This document shows, piece by piece, positions 61,507 to 64,000 of a DNA stretch of 64,000 bases; positions within the stretch are counted from its first letter, which is position 1; every line of letters begins with the position of its first letter. This DNA comes from Dechloromonas agitata is5. Its GTDB lineage: Bacteria; Pseudomonadota; Gammaproteobacteria; Burkholderiales; Rhodocyclaceae. The notes under the pieces are model-generated. The model saw only the letters and a list, made by a program, of their open reading frames with translations. It searched no databases and was not told the DNA's origin. The stretch is taken from NCBI RefSeq assembly GCF_000519045.1, contig NZ_KI912532.1:2595867-2659866 (forward strand), in the 5' to 3' direction. The position numbers and the translations under genes were made by a program.

Positions 61507-62393
61507 TCCCGATCCGCTACGTCGAGCCGGTCTTCCGCCCGCCGAGCGAGGCGGAGTCGCTGATCCTGCCGGTAACCGATGGCTGCTCGTGGAACCAATG
61601 CACTTTCTGCGAGATGTACACCGCGCCGCAAAAGCAATTCCGGGCACGCAGCGAGGAGGAGGTGCTGGAGAGCATCCGCCTGACCGGCCAGCGCTATGGC
61701 GACCAGATCCGCCGCGTGTTCCTGGCCGACGGCGACGCGCTGGTGCTGCCGACCCGGCGTCTGCTCACCCTCCTTGAAGCCATCCGCACCCATATGCCGG
61801 CAGTGCGCCGCATTTCGTCCTACTGCCTGCCGCGCAACCTGCGCAAGAAGAGCCAGGCCGACATCGACGAACTGGCCGCAGCCGGCTTGACCATGGCCTA
61901 TGTCGGTGCCGAATCGGGCGACGATGCCGTGCTGGCTGCCGTCCACAAGGGGGAAACCTTCGACACCACCTGCGAAGCACTCGACAAGCTGGGCGCGGCG
62001 GGCATCACGCGCTCGGTGATGATCCTCAACGGCCTGGGCGGCAAGGCGCTGTCGGCGCTGCATGCCGACAACTCGGCACGCCTGGCTAACGCCACGCAGC
62101 CGGAATACCTGGCGACGCTGGTCGTCAGCTTCCCGCAGGGCGAACAGCGCTTGCGCGCCGGCTTCCCGGGCTGGGAGCCGCTGAGCCAGCAGGGACTCTT
62201 CATCGAGATGGAGCGCTTCCTGTCCGGGCTGGAACTGAAGCGTACCGTCTTCCGCAGCGACCATGCCTCGAACTGGCTGGTTCTCAAGGGCACGCTCGGT
62301 AGCGACAAGGAACGCCTGTTGCAGCAGGTACGCCAGGCGATCAGCGCGCCGCAAGCCGCCCATCTGCGGCCGGCTTGGGCACGCGGGTTGTAG
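61503..62393 (+). CDS. Radical SAM protein with a CX4CX2C cluster motif
   Basis: This 296-residue enzyme has cysteines 28, 33 and 36 in GCSWNQCTFCEMY, giving a CX4CX2C spacing instead of the common CX3CX2C. Further family blocks are RRVFLADGDALVLPTRRLL, SYCLPRNLRKKS and MAYVGAESGDD. This subfamily is of unknown reaction. The true start is at 61503. A frame open from 60855 only crosses other genes. Confidence 0.9.
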   Translation: MIPIRYVEPVFRPPSEAESLILPVTDGCSWNQCTFCEMYTAPQKQFRARSEEEVLESIRLTGQRYGDQIRRVFLADGDALVLPTRRLLTLLEAIRTHMPAVRRISSYCLPRNLRKKSQADIDELAAAGLTMAYVGAESGDDAVLAAVHKGETFDTTCEALDKLGAAGITRSVMILNGLGGKALSALHADNSARLANATQPEYLATLVVSFPQGEQRLRAGFPGWEPLSQQGLFIEMERFLSGLELKRTVFRSDHASNWLVLKGTLGSDKERLLQQVRQAISAPQAAHLRPAWARGL

Positions 62394-62527
62394 GTCATCT
62401 CGGGCGCCAGCCGGGCGGCCTGGCGAAAAGGCTAACGGGGCGGCGCCGTCGTCCAGGAATAGTCCGGAATTCTCGCAGGGTCGTGACCATAAATACGAAC
62501 AGAGTACCGGGTATATCAGGGTTAAAT

Positions 62528-62573
62528 GGAGTCTCCCGCAGCGAATGCTGCTCTTGCGAAGAGGAGATTCCAA
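62528..62573 (+). promoter_or_regulatory. Folded leader hiding the ribosome binding site of the HPF-like gene
   Basis: GGAGTCTCC (62528-62536) pairs along its full length with GGAGATTCC (62563-62571), one pair being G-U. The second arm contains the Shine-Dalgarno GGAG. Two small hairpins sit inside (GCAGC/GCTGC with loop GAAT at 62538-62551, and TCT/AGA at 62552-62562), giving a three-way junction that ends three bases before the ATG. It could be a thermosensor or ligand-responsive switch. Confidence 0.6.
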
Positions 62574-62930
62574 ATGCTGGTTCAAGTTCAGGTCAAGGGT
62601 CTGGCAAGCGCTTCCCGCTTGCGCAGTTTTGCCGCCACCAAGCTGAATGTCGCGCTGGGGCGGTTTTCCCATGCCGTTCAGGAGGTGAGCATGCGCCTGC
62701 ATGACATCAACGGCCCCGAGCGGGGCGGTGTCGACAAGCTGTGCCGTGTCGTGTTGCGCCTGAAGGACAACTCCGTGCTGGTGATCGAGGATCTTGGCGT
62801 CAATATGGTGGAGGTCATCGATCGCGTTGCCGATCGCCTGCATCATACGGTGGCCAGGCAACTGTCCCGCCTGACCCGCGTCGAACGCGCCGGCATCCGC
62901 CAGAGCAGCCTGGTTGCCGCGGCAGCCTGA
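62574..62930 (+). CDS. HPF/RaiA-like ribosome-associated protein
   Basis: This 118-residue protein is a short hibernation-factor type domain (MLVQVQVKGLASASRLRSFA, VVLRLKDNSVLVIEDLGVNM, EVIDRVADRLHHTVARQLSR). Such proteins bind the 30S subunit and idle ribosomes under stress. GAGGAG precedes the ATG but is paired in a leader structure. Genes for a UspA protein and a P-type ATPase follow, a stress-type grouping. Confidence 0.8.
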   Translation: MLVQVQVKGLASASRLRSFAATKLNVALGRFSHAVQEVSMRLHDINGPERGGVDKLCRVVLRLKDNSVLVIEDLGVNMVEVIDRVADRLHHTVARQLSRLTRVERAGIRQSSLVAAAA

Positions 62931-62962
62931 GCGATTCACCCACCCATCGAGCGGAGCGCCCC

Positions 62963-63856
62963 ATGGACACGCTGCCCCCACAAGCCGTTCGCACCGTGGT
63001 CGTGGCGACCGACCTGTCGCCGGCCTCGGAAATCACTGTCGATCAGGCGGCCGTGCTGGCCAGGCGCTGGGATGCCGACCTGGTGCTGCTGCATGTGTTC
63101 AACGATGGCGTCTGGGCGACCCTTACCGCCATCTACGAGAGCGAATTGTGGGCCGGGGCCGAGCCCGTGCTGCTGGCCCGCAACCGCCTGTCGCAGCAGG
63201 TGAGGGAAATCGTTGCGCGGCATGGCGTCAGGGCGCGCGGCGAGACCCGGACGGGGCGGGCGGCGAGCGAGATTGCTGCATTTTGCCGCGAGCAGGGCGC
63301 CCAGTTGCTGGTGGTGGGCGAGCAGGGCGAAGGCTGGATCGACGAAGCGGTACTCGGCGGCACCGCCCAGCGCGTGCTGGCCCGTGCCGATTTGCCGGTG
63401 CTGTTGGTGCGCCGAGCAGTCAGCGCCGAGTTTTCCTGCATTCTGCTGGCGACCGATTTTTCCGACAACGCGACGCGCGCGGCGCAACTGTCCCTCGATT
63501 GGTTCCCCGATATCCGGCAACGGCTGCTGCATGCCTGTACGCTTGCCTTCGAGGGGCGCATGCGCATGGCCGGCGTCTCGCTCGAACACATCGAAGGCTA
63601 TCGCCGGGACGAGTTGGCGCGGGCCGAGCAGCGCATGCAGGCGCAGATGCACATCCTGCGCAGCGATGCGCCGCTCGGCAAACTGATCGTGCAGGGCTAC
63701 CCGGCAACCGTGCTGCTGCGGGAAATCGAGCGCTCTGGCGCCGAACTGGTCGTCATCGGCAAGCATGGCGGCACGATGCTGGACGAGAGGTTGCTCGGCA
63801 GCGTCACCCAGAACCTGCTGTATCACGCCGACTGCAACGTACTGCTTGTACCCTGA
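62963..63856 (+). CDS. Tandem universal stress protein (two UspA domains)
   Basis: This 297-residue protein has two Usp domains. The first begins TVVVATDLSPASEITVDQAA and ends LLVVGEQGEGWIDEAVLGGT. The second begins CILLATDFSDNATRAAQLSL and ends ELVVIGKHGGTMLDERLLGS with the nucleotide-binding G-x2-G-x9-G/S pattern. It starts 32 bases after the HPF-like gene and is probably in its operon. Confidence 0.92.
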   Translation: MDTLPPQAVRTVVVATDLSPASEITVDQAAVLARRWDADLVLLHVFNDGVWATLTAIYESELWAGAEPVLLARNRLSQQVREIVARHGVRARGETRTGRAASEIAAFCREQGAQLLVVGEQGEGWIDEAVLGGTAQRVLARADLPVLLVRRAVSAEFSCILLATDFSDNATRAAQLSLDWFPDIRQRLLHACTLAFEGRMRMAGVSLEHIEGYRRDELARAEQRMQAQMHILRSDAPLGKLIVQGYPATVLLREIERSGAELVVIGKHGGTMLDERLLGSVTQNLLYHADCNVLLVP

Positions 63857-63871
63857 GCATGGAGATGCATC

Positions 63872-64000
63872 ATGTCCCACGACCTCTGGCACGCCCGGGC
63901 CGCCGCTGCCGCCCTGGCCGAACAAGGAACGGCTAGCGCCGGCCTGAGCGCCGCCGAAGCCGCCCGGCGCCTGGCCAGCCACGGCCCGAACCGCCTGACC
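63872..64000 (+). CDS. Cation-transporting P-type ATPase, N-terminal part (cut by the window edge)
   Basis: The first 43 codons end GLSAAEAARRLASHGPNRLT, the standard N-terminal cation-ATPase domain of P2-type Ca/Mg pumps. The gene continues past 64000. It begins 15 bases after the UspA gene, in the same direction. Confidence 0.85.
   Translation, partial: MSHDLWHARAAAAALAEQGTASAGLSAAEAARRLASHGPNRLT

Overview
The window looks like a chromosome segment of a betaproteobacterium close to the Rhodocyclales (Dechloromonas/Azonexus-like). The basis is the high-GC coding style, the gene order cysE-iscR-nifS/iscS-iscS-iscU-iscA-hscB-hscA-fdx-iscX, the Neisseria-like type II-C CRISPR-Cas9 locus, and a betaproteobacterial style T6SS cluster. 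Genus level is inference only.

Layout: (1) 1-4750 is a compact type II-C CRISPR-Cas locus. The last repeat of an array lies at the left edge, followed by cas2, cas1 and a 1095-residue cas9 on the minus strand, and a divergent tracrRNA with its own promoter and terminator. (2) 4960-7370 holds a DJ-1/AraC regulator and an exported metallo-beta-lactamase-fold protein. (3) 7370-12720 is an accessory island that ends in a tRNA-Asn gene. It has a DUF3077-like gene, about 1.4 kb of non-coding DNA packed with hairpins, two unrecognised genes separated by an array of GGTGAG/CTCACC hexamers, a 71-residue gene and a large serine recombinase whose reading frame runs into the tRNA. (4) 12830-18560 has an AsmA-like protein, a small CZB protein, a macro-domain gene, a divergent pair of small genes flanking two perfect LexA boxes, ppiD and an acyl carrier protein. 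(5) 18730-26200 is cysE plus a complete isc Fe-S assembly operon with three IscR type 1 boxes. (6) 26300-51780 is a type VI secretion system. One arm runs on the minus strand: tssJ-tssK-tssL-vgrG-effector-immunity. The other runs on the plus strand: TPR lipoprotein-tssB-tssC-hcp-tssE-tssF-tssG-clpV, a degenerate Tae4-like protein, a second vgrG and a large effector candidate. tssM and tssA are absent from the window. (7) 52100-60230 is a heavy-metal RND efflux operon with a divergent two-component system. (8) 60200-64000 has YjbQ, an HNH nuclease, a thioesterase, a radical SAM protein, a HPF/RaiA-like protein behind an RNA structure that would hide its ribosome binding site, a UspA protein and the start of a cation P-type ATPase.

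The parts connect as follows. The CRISPR locus gives acquisition (Cas1/Cas2), processing RNA (tracrRNA) and interference (Cas9). IscR probably couples cysteine supply (CysE makes the cysteine precursor O-acetylserine) to Fe-S cluster building. The T6SS carries two VgrG spikes, each followed by its own cargo, and one cassette is flanked by near-identical vgrG repeats that would allow exchange. The best candidates for something undescribed are the structured island DNA with its hexamer array, the catalytically dead-looking Tae4 homologue in the T6SS core operon, the SOS-controlled micro-gene pair, and the folded leader before the HPF-like gene.
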